Assembly: GCA_049889215.1 (NCBI GenBank)
Contig: JBMHDV010000026.1
Coordinates: forward strand, 62,001-126,000
Reading direction: 5' to 3'
Origin: UBA817 sp049889215
Lineage (GTDB): Bacteria; Margulisbacteria; Marinamargulisbacteria; UBA817
Length of the DNA stretch: 64,000 nucleotides
A program made the translations under genes and the position numbers. Below, one piece after another: positions 52,162-60,790 of the stretch; positions within the stretch are counted from its first letter, which is position 1, and the number at the start of each line of letters is the position of its first letter. The notes beneath the pieces were generated by a model. That model saw only the letters and a program-made list of their open reading frames with translations, was not told where the DNA came from and ran no database searches.

Positions 52162-52896
52162 CTAGGCCGTTTTCCCCTTTTTATTATCTGATGTATTTTT
52201 CGCCCATTCTGTCACAATATTATCGAGTTCCTCAATATTGAGGAACAAACGAGGCTGATGGCGTTTTTCTATATCTACAGATTGATAATATGTTGTAAAG
52301 TTTTCGGGCGGGCTGTTTGGGTTAACAGCGGTTAATAACCGGTTTTTATTAGTTTTAAATTCTTCATTTGAATTACTCACCCAGGAAAGTAAAATTAATG
52401 CTGAAAATACCAGGCGACCATGCTGTTTTGGGTAACAGCATTCTAATGGTGTTGCAGAACTAGGTATGTATAATTTTTTAGCAAGGTAAATTAAAAATTG
52501 AATACGACGGCTTTTATCTTTAAAGGTGTCTTTCATATTCTTTCTACCATTTTTACTAACATGGTCATAATAATCAGTTTGGTATTCATCTTTCATAATT
52601 TGTCTTATTATAGATTTAAATTGATCAAGGTCTACATCGAGCCATGATGTTTGACACGTTAATTGTTTTAAATGTGCGCTACCAAAATTCTCATTTTTAT
52701 TAAGAATGCTATTAGCTAGTGAAAATGCATTAGTTAAAATGCTTCCGAATTGATTAAACATGGAGTCCATATTCTTTATAAATATTATGGCTGCCTCTTT
52801 TGTTTTTGGTTTCCATATATTGTCAATATTTTCTTGCTTGATCGCTACGGGAATAGTTTTAGTTGAATTTAAAGCAATGGTTTTTAACTGGGTCAT
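52162..52896 (-). CDS. Hypothetical protein of unknown function
   Basis: 244 residues, hydrophilic and helical in appearance, with no signal peptide or known motif. A basic stretch (KNGRKNMKDTFKDKSRRIQ, about 114-132) and a central hydrophobic helix (LVFSALILLSWV, about 162-173) are visible. TAATAT lies 6 nt before the ATG. It is followed by a poly-Lys-type tail (NKKGKTA). It is one of two unknown minus-strand genes between tRNA-Ala and the dnaG operon. Function cannot be assigned. Confidence 0.65.
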   Translation of the reverse strand: MTQLKTIALNSTKTIPVAIKQENIDNIWKPKTKEAAIIFIKNMDSMFNQFGSILTNAFSLANSILNKNENFGSAHLKQLTCQTSWLDVDLDQFKSIIRQIMKDEYQTDYYDHVSKNGRKNMKDTFKDKSRRIQFLIYLAKKLYIPSSATPLECCYPKQHGRLVFSALILLSWVSNSNEEFKTNKNRLLTAVNPNSPPENFTTYYQSVDIEKRHQPRLFLNIEELDNIVTEWAKNTSDNKKGKTA

Positions 52897-52941
52897 GAAT
52901 GTATATTACTTTATTTTATTAAAAAGGTATAACTTCGTTTA

Positions 52942-53256
52942 TTAATTCTGGTTAAGTGCTTCATCCAGTAAGGTGAGGGCTTTATGGATGTTGGCTTTTG
53001 TTGGCTGGTTAAACGTCGCAATAAGTTCAATTGATGTTGTGTCTAGTTTTGCATTTATGAGAATGAGAGCAAATGCATCCTTGATTTTAATAATAGGTGA
53101 AATGGTAGTGGTAGGGAGGAATGCCGCATAAAATAAACCTGTAGGAGAGGATTTAAGCTGTCGTGTTTTAATAATCGCTTGGATTTTTTTTGATTGGGTG
53201 AGATTGATTATACACATAATAATATGTATTATCATGCAAATAAAAATACATGTCAA
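52942..53256 (-). CDS. Small hypothetical protein with N-terminal hydrophobic segment
   Basis: 104 residues. The first 18 (MTCIFICMIIHIIMCIIN) are hydrophobic, either a membrane anchor or an uncleaved signal. A basic linker follows, then a mixed segment ending in a helix (TKANIHKALTLLDEALNQN). No family recognised. A start further in is possible because the hydrophobic N-terminus could be untranslated promoter region of the opposite gene. Confidence 0.45.
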   Translation of the reverse strand: MTCIFICMIIHIIMCIINLTQSKKIQAIIKTRQLKSSPTGLFYAAFLPTTTISPIIKIKDAFALILINAKLDTTSIELIATFNQPTKANIHKALTLLDEALNQN

Positions 53257-53267
53257 TAAACTTAATC

Positions 53268-53296
53268 TTGTCAGGTAACTCGTTCTAACTTACACT
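53268..53296 (+). promoter_or_regulatory. Promoter of the small gene-dnaG-rpoD operon, leaderless spacing
   Basis: TTGTCA (53268-53273) and TACACT (53291-53296) are exactly 17 nt apart, and the -10 ends 6 nt before the GTG start at 53303. It is one of the clearest full promoters in the window and predicts a leaderless operon transcript. Confidence 0.65.
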
Positions 53297-53302
53297 AAAC
53301 CT

Positions 53303-53488
53303 GTGGCTAAAGCAGAAAAAGTATTGGAACTCATTCGAAATAAATCAAAACGGGTTAATTTAGCATTAAATCCCCAGTTATGGCGTATGTTTGAAGAATG
53401 TGCCGCGAAGGAAAGTGTTGCAACAACTCATAAAATTGAAGAGCTTATTATTGCATATTTAGATAAGCATGGTTTCTTAGATGAGTGA
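53303..53488 (+). CDS. Small protein, ribbon-helix-helix-like, first gene of the dnaG-rpoD operon
   Basis: 61 residues starting at GTG. KSKRVNLALNPQLWRMFEECAAKE followed by a second helix (TTHKIEELIIAYLDKHGF) has the strand-helix-helix outline of ribbon-helix-helix DNA-binding proteins, but the fold call is weak. It overlaps dnaG by 8 nt and shares its promoter, so it may regulate or simply accompany the primase and sigma factor operon. Confidence 0.6.
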   Translation: MAKAEKVLELIRNKSKRVNLALNPQLWRMFEECAAKESVATTHKIEELIIAYLDKHGFLDE

Positions 53489-55160
53489 TGTTATTAAAAA
53501 AGTAAAAGAAGCCTGGGACATTGTTCAAGAAATTCAAAAGGTTGTAGCACTAAACAAACGTGGTCAGAATTATGTTGGGCTTTGTCCATTCCATAGTGAA
53601 AAAACACCATCATTTTATGTGAGTCCACTCAAAAAAATGTTTCATTGCTTTGGCTGTGGTGAAAACGGTGATGTGATTACTTTTGTAATGAAGCATGAGC
53701 ATTTATCATTTAAAGAGGTGATTGCCGAAAAAGCGGCTGAGTTTCAAATACCAAATGACTTTAAACCAGATGGGGCAGGGTCATCAGAGATTGACAATAT
53801 TCGAACTTTTTTAAATGAGTTGCAATTGAAATATTTAGAGTGGGTTGCAAATGAAGAGCTTGTAAAACAATACATTCAAGAACGACATGTATCTGATGCG
53901 GCAGCAAAAACATTTGGCTTGGGGTTTTCCCCTCAAGCAAAAATACAACAAACGTGGTTGCAAAAGTCCAGTCAGTTAAGCAATGCCAATAAGAGCGGGT
54001 TATTTAAGGAAGATGGTTTTCCACTATTGCAAGAACGACTTATTTTTCCAATTCATAATGCACGAGGGATTTTGGTTGGGTTTTCTGGAAGGGTACTAAC
54101 CGATACAAAAGTGGCTAAATATATTAATTCGCCAGAATCATCGATATTTTCAAAAAAGAAGTTGTTGTATGGGATGCATCATGCAAAAGCTGCAATAAAA
54201 AAAGCAGATATGGCAATTGTTGTTGAAGGGTACATGGACGTTATTGCGATGCATCAACATGGCTTTGAAAACGTTGTGGCAGTAATGGGCACAGCATTAA
54301 CAGAGCAGCATGCTCAAGAGCTATCAAAATATTCTAAAAATGTAATTTTGATGTTTGATTCTGATAAAGCCGGCGTTGATGCAACGTTAAAAAGTATTGA
54401 GCCTTTACAGCTGAAAACTATGTCGGTATCCATTGCCCATTGCAATGAAAAAGACCCGGCTGATGTATTGGCAAGTGGCTCAGCAGAGTCCATGAAAACC
54501 ATCATTGGAAATGCTAAATTTTACATGGATCATTTTATGGACCGTTATCAAGATATAAAGCAGATGGATGCAAATAAAAAATCACAAGTGGTATCCTTTT
54601 TATGTAAGTTGCTCAAGAAAGAGCAAAATAAAATTGTCAAAGAAGATTTTATTAAGAAAATCGCAGATGCCTATGATGTATCACCGTCCATTGTTACCGA
54701 GTATTCAAGTAATGATTTAGCAGAGTATCGAAAACAGCCACCAATACAACTAAAAGCGGATTCAAAGTTTAAAAAGGCAGAAGAGGCAATTATTTATAAG
54801 TTAATTTCAGATGCAACATTTAGGCAGCAATATTTGGAAACCTTAAAAGATCATATTTCTATTTTTTCTTCCAAAGAAATTTACGAATTATTTTTAAATA
54901 ATGATCTAATTGACTACGAATTGATGAATAAAATAGGGCATTCAGAAATTAAGAGTTTTCTGATACAATTAGTAATTAAATTCACAGAACAAAATTTGAC
55001 ATTTTCAAATACTGAAATGGAGGAATATATAAAGACGTTAAATCAAGCAAAGGTAACACAGCGAATTACTGAAATTAAAGAGCTGCTCAACCAAAGTCAG
55101 GGAAATCAAGAAAAAGAACTTTTAATCGAATTATCACAACTGATAAAAAAAATAAAATGA
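53481..55160 (+). CDS. dnaG: DNA primase
   Basis: 559 residues. The N-terminal CHC2 zinc site is C35, H38, C56 and C59 (LCPFHSE...FHCFGCGENGDV). The TOPRIM centre follows: AIVVEGYMDVIAMHQHG with the catalytic Glu near residue 249, and LMFDSDKAGVDAT with the DxD near 294. It makes RNA primers at the replication fork. The C-terminal helicase-interaction region is present but a little short (usual length about 600). It is the middle gene of a macromolecular-synthesis-type operon with rpoD. Confidence 0.96.
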   Translation: MSDVIKKVKEAWDIVQEIQKVVALNKRGQNYVGLCPFHSEKTPSFYVSPLKKMFHCFGCGENGDVITFVMKHEHLSFKEVIAEKAAEFQIPNDFKPDGAGSSEIDNIRTFLNELQLKYLEWVANEELVKQYIQERHVSDAAAKTFGLGFSPQAKIQQTWLQKSSQLSNANKSGLFKEDGFPLLQERLIFPIHNARGILVGFSGRVLTDTKVAKYINSPESSIFSKKKLLYGMHHAKAAIKKADMAIVVEGYMDVIAMHQHGFENVVAVMGTALTEQHAQELSKYSKNVILMFDSDKAGVDATLKSIEPLQLKTMSVSIAHCNEKDPADVLASGSAESMKTIIGNAKFYMDHFMDRYQDIKQMDANKKSQVVSFLCKLLKKEQNKIVKEDFIKKIADAYDVSPSIVTEYSSNDLAEYRKQPPIQLKADSKFKKAEEAIIYKLISDATFRQQYLETLKDHISIFSSKEIYELFLNNDLIDYELMNKIGHSEIKSFLIQLVIKFTEQNLTFSNTEMEEYIKTLNQAKVTQRITEIKELLNQSQGNQEKELLIELSQLIKKIK

Positions 55161-55167
55161 GGTGCAT

Positions 55168-56157
55168 ATGGCTGTAACAGGTATAGAAGAAAGATTTGAT
55201 TGCGAAACCCTTAATTCTTCAATTGATAAAGAAACAATAAACAATTCCCAAAACAATGACAATTCAACTGACACAAATATTGATTTGAACTCTTATGAAA
55301 CTCTTTTTACATCAGAATCGTCGTCAACTGATGATGCTGTAAAGATGTACTTAAAAGAAATTGGCAAAGCCAAACTTCTTAATAAAGAAGAAGAATTGGA
55401 AATTGCCAAGAAAATGGAAGACGGCTGCGCTTACAGTAAAAAAGTTTTAACTGTATGTAATTTGCGCTTGGTGGTTAGCATTGCTAAAAAGTACACTGGT
55501 CGAGGCATTCTTTTCTTGGATTTGATTCAAGAAGGCAACCAAGGGCTTATGAGAGCTGTCGATAAATTTGATTATCGTAAAGGGTACAAGTTTAGTACCT
55601 ATGCAACATGGTGGATTCGTCAGGCAATTACTCGTGCGATTGCCGATCAAGCGCGTACCATTCGTGTACCAGTTCATATGGTAGAAACTATCAACAAACT
55701 TCGTAAATCTATACGTGAGTTAATGCAGGATTTGGGTCGTAAGCCATCCGAAGTTGAAATTTCTGAATACACAGGTATTGCACTTGATAAAGTACAGGAG
55801 ATTATATCAATTTCGCAAATTCCATTATCTCTCGAAACACCAATTGGTGATGAAGAAGGGAATTATTTAGGCGACTTTGTTGAAGATCAATCCATGGAGT
55901 CACCAGATGCAGTTATTTCGAAGGACAATCTAAAAGATGGCTTAAACGCAATATTAAGCGATTTAACTGAACGTGAAGCGCGCGTTATACGCCTTCGCTT
56001 TGGTTTTGACGACGGAAAGGCACGTACACTTGAAGAAGTTGGTAATTTATTTGATGTAACGCGAGAGCGTATTCGTCAAATCGAGTCCAAAGCATTACGT
56101 AAATTACGTCACCCAAACCGAATCAAAAAATTAAAAGAATTTGGCTTGGCCATTTAA
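55168..56157 (+). CDS. rpoD: Principal RNA polymerase sigma factor (sigma-70, RpoD/SigA)
   Basis: 329 residues from the ATG at 55168; a GTG six bases upstream is in frame but less likely. Region 1.2 (VKMYLKEIGKAKLL), region 2 (NLRLVVSIAKKYTGRGILFLDLIQEGNQGL and FSTYATWWIRQAITRAIADQ), region 3 and region 4 (LTEREARVIRLRFG... VTRERIRQIESKALRKLRHP) are all complete. There is no long region 1.1. Regions 2.4 and 4.2 match the housekeeping class, which fits the TTGACA/TATAAT-like boxes seen here. GAGGTG lies 3 nt upstream of the ATG. Confidence 0.96.
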   Translation: MAVTGIEERFDCETLNSSIDKETINNSQNNDNSTDTNIDLNSYETLFTSESSSTDDAVKMYLKEIGKAKLLNKEEELEIAKKMEDGCAYSKKVLTVCNLRLVVSIAKKYTGRGILFLDLIQEGNQGLMRAVDKFDYRKGYKFSTYATWWIRQAITRAIADQARTIRVPVHMVETINKLRKSIRELMQDLGRKPSEVEISEYTGIALDKVQEIISISQIPLSLETPIGDEEGNYLGDFVEDQSMESPDAVISKDNLKDGLNAILSDLTEREARVIRLRFGFDDGKARTLEEVGNLFDVTRERIRQIESKALRKLRHPNRIKKLKEFGLAI

Positions 56158-56189
56158 CCCTTAAAAATAAAAGGGGGGGACATTTACAA

Positions 56190-56218
56190 TTGAAAAAAAA
56201 CCGTCATTGAATTATATT
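56190..56218 (+). promoter_or_regulatory. Promoter of tRNA-Ile2
   Basis: TTGAAA (56190-56195) and TATATT (56213-56218) are 17 nt apart, with the -10 ending 8 nt before the mature tRNA 5' end. A G7 run (56173-56179) precedes it. Confidence 0.65.
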
Positions 56219-56226
56219 AAAAGTCC

Positions 56227-56303
56227 GGGCCCATAGCTCAGTTGGTTAGAGCATCCGGCTCATAACCGGCAGGTCCTAGGTTCAAGTCCTAGTGGGCCCA
56301 CCA
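56227..56303 (+). tRNA. tRNA-Ile2 (CAT, lysidine type) or tRNA-Met
   Basis: 77-nt cloverleaf with acceptor GGGCCCA/TGGGCCC, anticodon loop CTCATAA, T-arm CTAGGTTCAAGTCCTAG and encoded CCA. The loop, AGAGCA segment and C-G pairs at positions 4 and 5 resemble tRNA-Ile whose CAU is modified to lysidine. The anticodon stem has a T-C mismatch at 27-43. The other CAT tRNA in the window is the elongator Met type, which supports Ile2 here. Confidence 0.88.
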
Positions 56304-56382
56304 CCTGGTATTTATTGCACGCAATTTGAACGTTTATCACTTTAGCAATTTTTAGAATCTAGCTAGATGTAATGGCAATCGG

Positions 56383-59300
56383 TTATAATGCCGGCAGTGT
56401 TGTAACCAATTGATCCGTTAATTGATTTAACTCAACCCATTGCAGCTGGTAAGCAATGCGCTGCTCCAATAGATCAAAATGGCTTGTGTCTCGGCGATTA
56501 ACAGCAACAATAAAGTCATTCAGATTAATCTTGCCAAGGGCGTAATTGTCAGATTCATTTTTGAAAATTAGTTCTGCCATTTCAACTTTTTTTTCTGCCA
56601 TGGCAATGCGCTGTTTTAAATAACCTAAGTGGGAATATAGGTTTTGAATGGTTACTAATTGGTTTGATTCAGTGGCCAGTTGGTTTGCCGCCTGTTTTTT
56701 AGTCTCCAATTGTTGGCTTAGTTTTCGAGCAGTAGCCGCCGTGTTTTTTATTGATTGCGTGTATGAAAACCCAATGGTTGATGTGGTATCAGTGGCTTTT
56801 GTTATTTCGGATGTGATGAAAATGTTTGGGAATGTGTTAGTGATGACCCGCTGATAGTCCAAGTTAACTTTAGTCTTGATTAAATCAAACATTCGCTTTG
56901 ATCGGCTATGGTTGTATTGATGGATAACAATGGATTCAGATTCAGCAAGGGGCGACAAATTAAATGTAGCAACTGGAACATGTGTCGCACTAGGCTCGCC
57001 AATTGCCCGTGAAATTTTTCGGCTGGTTTCGCTAAAAGTTTGCTTCAGTCGGAGCAATGTTTCTTCTTTGGCCAATACTTGTAAATTTAGCTTGGCTACA
57101 TCTGTTTCATCGGCAATGCGTTTTTTTTGACGGGCCATAACGCTCGCTAATGCTTTCTTATTCTCATTTACAGCCGATTGTGCAAAACCAATGCTTTGAT
57201 ATTGTCGAATCCAGTTGTAATACAATTTTGTCAGTGCTGAAAAGTACGTTTCGTAAGATTCAATGTATTCAAAAGTTGCAATGTCATCGGTAATGCTTTG
57301 CAGCCGATGATCCAGGCGTTGCCGGTAGCCAAAAGCATTTCGAGCAATGTCTTGAGAAAACTTAAATGTGGTTGTATCCGTTGTATCGGAATACGCAATA
57401 TCATATTGTTGACCAAGCTCTGGAACTAGGCCGGCTAAGCCAAGTGTGGAGCGAGTGGCTGTAAATTGAAGGTCATTAAAATCAACAGACATGTTTTTTG
57501 CATATGCCTGTTGGTAAGATGCATATAAAATACGATGGAATGTTGGATCATTTTTGGATGCCCGCTCTAAAAAGTCAGGTAATGAAATTGGGGTTTGTCC
57601 AACAGCCAATTGAGAATAGCAAAGACCAACGCCAACAATAAGTAATGCAACGGGTGGTTTAAAGCGAGATAACTGACGTTTGATGTCCAACTCAACCCCA
57701 ACCATACAGGGCACCAGCACCAATGTAATTAATGTACCAAATACCAGGCCCCAGGCTAAGGCCAGCATCATATCTGCCAACATCGGGTCATAGCCTAAAA
57801 TGCCATAAGCAGTTGGGAATACCCCAATAACGGTAGTGAGTGTGGTGAGAACAATTGCACGTAACCGTGACGCTGCAATGGTTGGAATCGTTTCAATGGT
57901 TTGTTCTTTATTCGTTTGATCCAGCCGGTCCAACATAACAATCCCATCGTTAATCACCACGCCAATCATTCCAATGGATCCAATGCAGGCATAAAACCCA
58001 ATCTGAGTTTTTTGATGAAGAACAAACGCCAATATAACCCCAATAATGCCGAAAGGAATAATTAAAATAACACGCAAGGGCTTAAAAAATGAGTTAAATA
58101 AAATGGCCAATACCCCGTAAATTAAACCAATAACCATCAGAACATTAACCAACAATTGTTGTTTGGATGATTGGGTATCCACAATTTCACCATCAAACTG
58201 CAACTGTGCACTGGGGTAGGCAGCTAATATCTGAGGGAAAATAGTGGCTTCGATTTGAGTTGCAATATCCAATGGGGATTGACGTATCCCTTTTTGATGA
58301 TCTGCGTAAATGAAACTGGTGCGAGCCAGGCCTTGTCGACGAATGGATTGTTTACTAACACTTTCAATGGGTTTCGCTAATAGTTTTAGCGGCACCATGT
58401 ACCCCTGTTGATTTGATATTGGAATGGACAATACCTTATCAATATTGTATTGGTAGTTAGGCAATACCGATAATAAAACATCCACTTCAGCATCATTTTT
58501 AAATAGTGAATATAGCCGATCACCACTTAAAATGGTGCGCATGGTCTGTGCAATTCGGGATGGGGCAACGCCCAATCGCTTGAGTTCTTCTTGATTATAA
58601 ATCACATCGTAGGATGTTGATGTTAAGACTTCATCTCGTTCAATATTTTCAATGCCATCAACACGAGCCAATTGTTGCTCCAATAATGCCATGATGGCAT
58701 CTCGGTTGGCATCGTTATTATCTTTAATCATGATTTCATACGTGCTGCCAGATGATTGGCCCCAGCGACGTTTTCGAAATGTGATTTTAGTTAGGTCAGG
58801 TTCTGTTTGCGTAAATGCTTTTATGTCCTCAATGATGGCATCAATCGACATAGTGCGCTGATTTTTAGGAACGATTTCAAAAGTGATTCGAAATTGATTT
58901 GGTGTACTAGCTTGTCCACGACGGCTACGCGCAATATTGGTTTGAAAGTTGAGGCCTTCGTTTCCAAGGTACTTTTCAAGGTATGTTTCTAATGGTCGCA
59001 GTTTATCGGCAGTTTCTTCTTTGGTATTGGCGGACTGAACTCGACCTGAAATTACAATTTCACGGGATTCAACATTTGGGAATAAAACAAATTTCAATTG
59101 CGATGCCCCTAAAAATATTGAGCCAAAAAAAAGGGCAATAAAACTAAAAATAATGATATAACGCCGTTGAAGTAAACGTGTTAGCCCACGTTGGTAACGG
59201 GCTTCAAAGCGATCAAACCACTGTTGTCGCTTGGTGTTGGGGGCCTTGCCGATGGTCATGTGCGATGGCAGAATAAAAAATGACTCAATTAAACTTGCGC

Positions 59301-60732
59301 CCAGCATTAAAAAAATAACGGGCGCTAAAAACGATACAAAACTACCAAACCGGCCACCAAAAAATAACAAGGGTAAAAAGGCAATGCAGGTTGTAATGAT
59401 GCTGGCCAGTATTGGGGGCAATACTTCAAGTGTCCCCACGGTTGCCGCCTGTTTAATGGGAAGCCCCATTCGCATCTTTTTGGAAATATTTTCAGCCACA
59501 ATAATGGCATCATCAACAACAATCCCCAAAACAATAATAACGGCCGATAGGGTAACCACATTAATGCTATACCCCATAAAGTACGTAACAATAACGGTAA
59601 TGCTAAGTGAAAAGGGGATGCCCAATGCCACCCAAAATCCTGCACGCTTATTTAAAAAGACCATCAGTAGCAAAAAAATGAGAGCAATGCCGACCAATCC
59701 ATTTGAGCCAACAATGCCCAAACGGTTTCGCAAACTTATGGATTCATCGTCCATAAACGTGATTGCGTAAGATGTATTGAGCAGTGTGGTTGACTCAAAA
59801 CGTTTCACGATAGCATCCACACTTGCCAATGACTTTAGAATCCCTGACGATTTATTTTTAACCACATTTAAAACAATGGCTTCATGGCCATTGACCTTTG
59901 TAATCGAACTGGCCTTATCAAAGGTTTGTTTAACAGTGGCAAGTTGGCCCAATCGGATTGGCACACTATCGAATCCGCCTTGAACCACCAATGATTGTAG
60001 TTTCTGTGGGGTATCAAGTTCAACATTGACATTCACCTGATCCAATCGTTCATTATTGAGTTGCCCAGCAGGCGTTCGTACATGATTTCGTTTTATTTCA
60101 GTTGCGATCTGTGCTAAATCAATGTCATAAGTAATGAGCTTTAATGGATCAACTTGAATGGTTAATGTTTCATTTAATGTGCCACTGTCTCGTGCATCAA
60201 AGATGTCTGGGTGTTGCATCAATTGCTTTTTTAAAGCTGTTGCCATAGCTTGTAAGTTTGACCGCTCTGAGGTGCTAAGTAAGTGTGTGCTTCGGTTGTA
60301 AATCGCAATATCAATAATGGCTTTTTTACTTGTTTCAAATACCCGCACACTCGGTTTTGTTTTTAGGTCGGCTGGTAAATCCACAGTTGCAACTTGATTT
60401 CGAATATCATCAACAACAGCTTGAATCTCTGAATCTTCAACATCCAGTTCAATACTGACTGAACTTTGTCCTCTTGATGATGTGCTTTCAATAGACTCTA
60501 CACCATCCATGCCATCCAAGGCTTCTTCAATGGGGCGTGTAATAAAAAATTCAATATCACTTGCCGAAGCCCCCGGATAACTGGTAGAAATCCGAACCAC
60601 ATTAAAGGTTATGTCCGGCAATTCCTCTCGATCCATGCGGTCCAATGCAATCACGCCACCAATTAAAACAAAGGCGGTAATTAAATTGACCAAAACATGC
60701 CGATGGCAAAAATACTCAATAATGCGTTTCAT
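56383..60732 (-). CDS. RND efflux transporter (HAE/AcrB type) fused to a TolC-like outer membrane factor
   Basis: 1449 residues in one unbroken frame. Residues 1 to about 1015 are an RND pump: YPGASASDIE with IEEALDGMDGV, the membrane Asp pair in VLGIVVDDAIIVAENI (near 407), and VVINDGIVMLDRLDQ (near 944) followed by FGTLITLVLVPCM. After a basic stretch DIKRQLSRFK (1016-1025) comes a signal-like hydrophobic helix (1026-1045, ending QLAVG) and then from Q1046 a 404-residue outer membrane factor with long coiled-coil helices. The joint maps near 57597. Such fusions are known for CzcA-type pumps in Bacteroidetes; no membrane-fusion-protein gene is visible in the window. Confidence 0.9.
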   Translation of the reverse strand: MKRIIEYFCHRHVLVNLITAFVLIGGVIALDRMDREELPDITFNVVRISTSYPGASASDIEFFITRPIEEALDGMDGVESIESTSSRGQSSVSIELDVEDSEIQAVVDDIRNQVATVDLPADLKTKPSVRVFETSKKAIIDIAIYNRSTHLLSTSERSNLQAMATALKKQLMQHPDIFDARDSGTLNETLTIQVDPLKLITYDIDLAQIATEIKRNHVRTPAGQLNNERLDQVNVNVELDTPQKLQSLVVQGGFDSVPIRLGQLATVKQTFDKASSITKVNGHEAIVLNVVKNKSSGILKSLASVDAIVKRFESTTLLNTSYAITFMDDESISLRNRLGIVGSNGLVGIALIFLLLMVFLNKRAGFWVALGIPFSLSITVIVTYFMGYSINVVTLSAVIIVLGIVVDDAIIVAENISKKMRMGLPIKQAATVGTLEVLPPILASIITTCIAFLPLLFFGGRFGSFVSFLAPVIFLMLGASLIESFFILPSHMTIGKAPNTKRQQWFDRFEARYQRGLTRLLQRRYIIIFSFIALFFGSIFLGASQLKFVLFPNVESREIVISGRVQSANTKEETADKLRPLETYLEKYLGNEGLNFQTNIARSRRGQASTPNQFRITFEIVPKNQRTMSIDAIIEDIKAFTQTEPDLTKITFRKRRWGQSSGSTYEIMIKDNNDANRDAIMALLEQQLARVDGIENIERDEVLTSTSYDVIYNQEELKRLGVAPSRIAQTMRTILSGDRLYSLFKNDAEVDVLLSVLPNYQYNIDKVLSIPISNQQGYMVPLKLLAKPIESVSKQSIRRQGLARTSFIYADHQKGIRQSPLDIATQIEATIFPQILAAYPSAQLQFDGEIVDTQSSKQQLLVNVLMVIGLIYGVLAILFNSFFKPLRVILIIPFGIIGVILAFVLHQKTQIGFYACIGSIGMIGVVINDGIVMLDRLDQTNKEQTIETIPTIAASRLRAIVLTTLTTVIGVFPTAYGILGYDPMLADMMLALAWGLVFGTLITLVLVPCMVGVELDIKRQLSRFKPPVALLIVGVGLCYSQLAVGQTPISLPDFLERASKNDPTFHRILYASYQQAYAKNMSVDFNDLQFTATRSTLGLAGLVPELGQQYDIAYSDTTDTTTFKFSQDIARNAFGYRQRLDHRLQSITDDIATFEYIESYETYFSALTKLYYNWIRQYQSIGFAQSAVNENKKALASVMARQKKRIADETDVAKLNLQVLAKEETLLRLKQTFSETSRKISRAIGEPSATHVPVATFNLSPLAESESIVIHQYNHSRSKRMFDLIKTKVNLDYQRVITNTFPNIFITSEITKATDTTSTIGFSYTQSIKNTAATARKLSQQLETKKQAANQLATESNQLVTIQNLYSHLGYLKQRIAMAEKKVEMAELIFKNESDNYALGKINLNDFIVAVNRRDTSHFDLLEQRIAYQLQWVELNQLTDQLVTTLPAL

Positions 60733-60790
60733 AGGAAGAATCTTCTATAGGTATCATACCCATAATTTTAATTTTGAAAACCTTTATTCA

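Noticed and set aside
57231..57416. Separate small minus-strand frame in the outer-membrane-factor region
   Set aside because: It overlaps the long fused gene in another frame and has no independent support.
59231..59770. A 179-codon plus-strand frame
   Set aside because: It is antisense to the RND transporter, with low-complexity composition typical of a shadow of a membrane protein gene.
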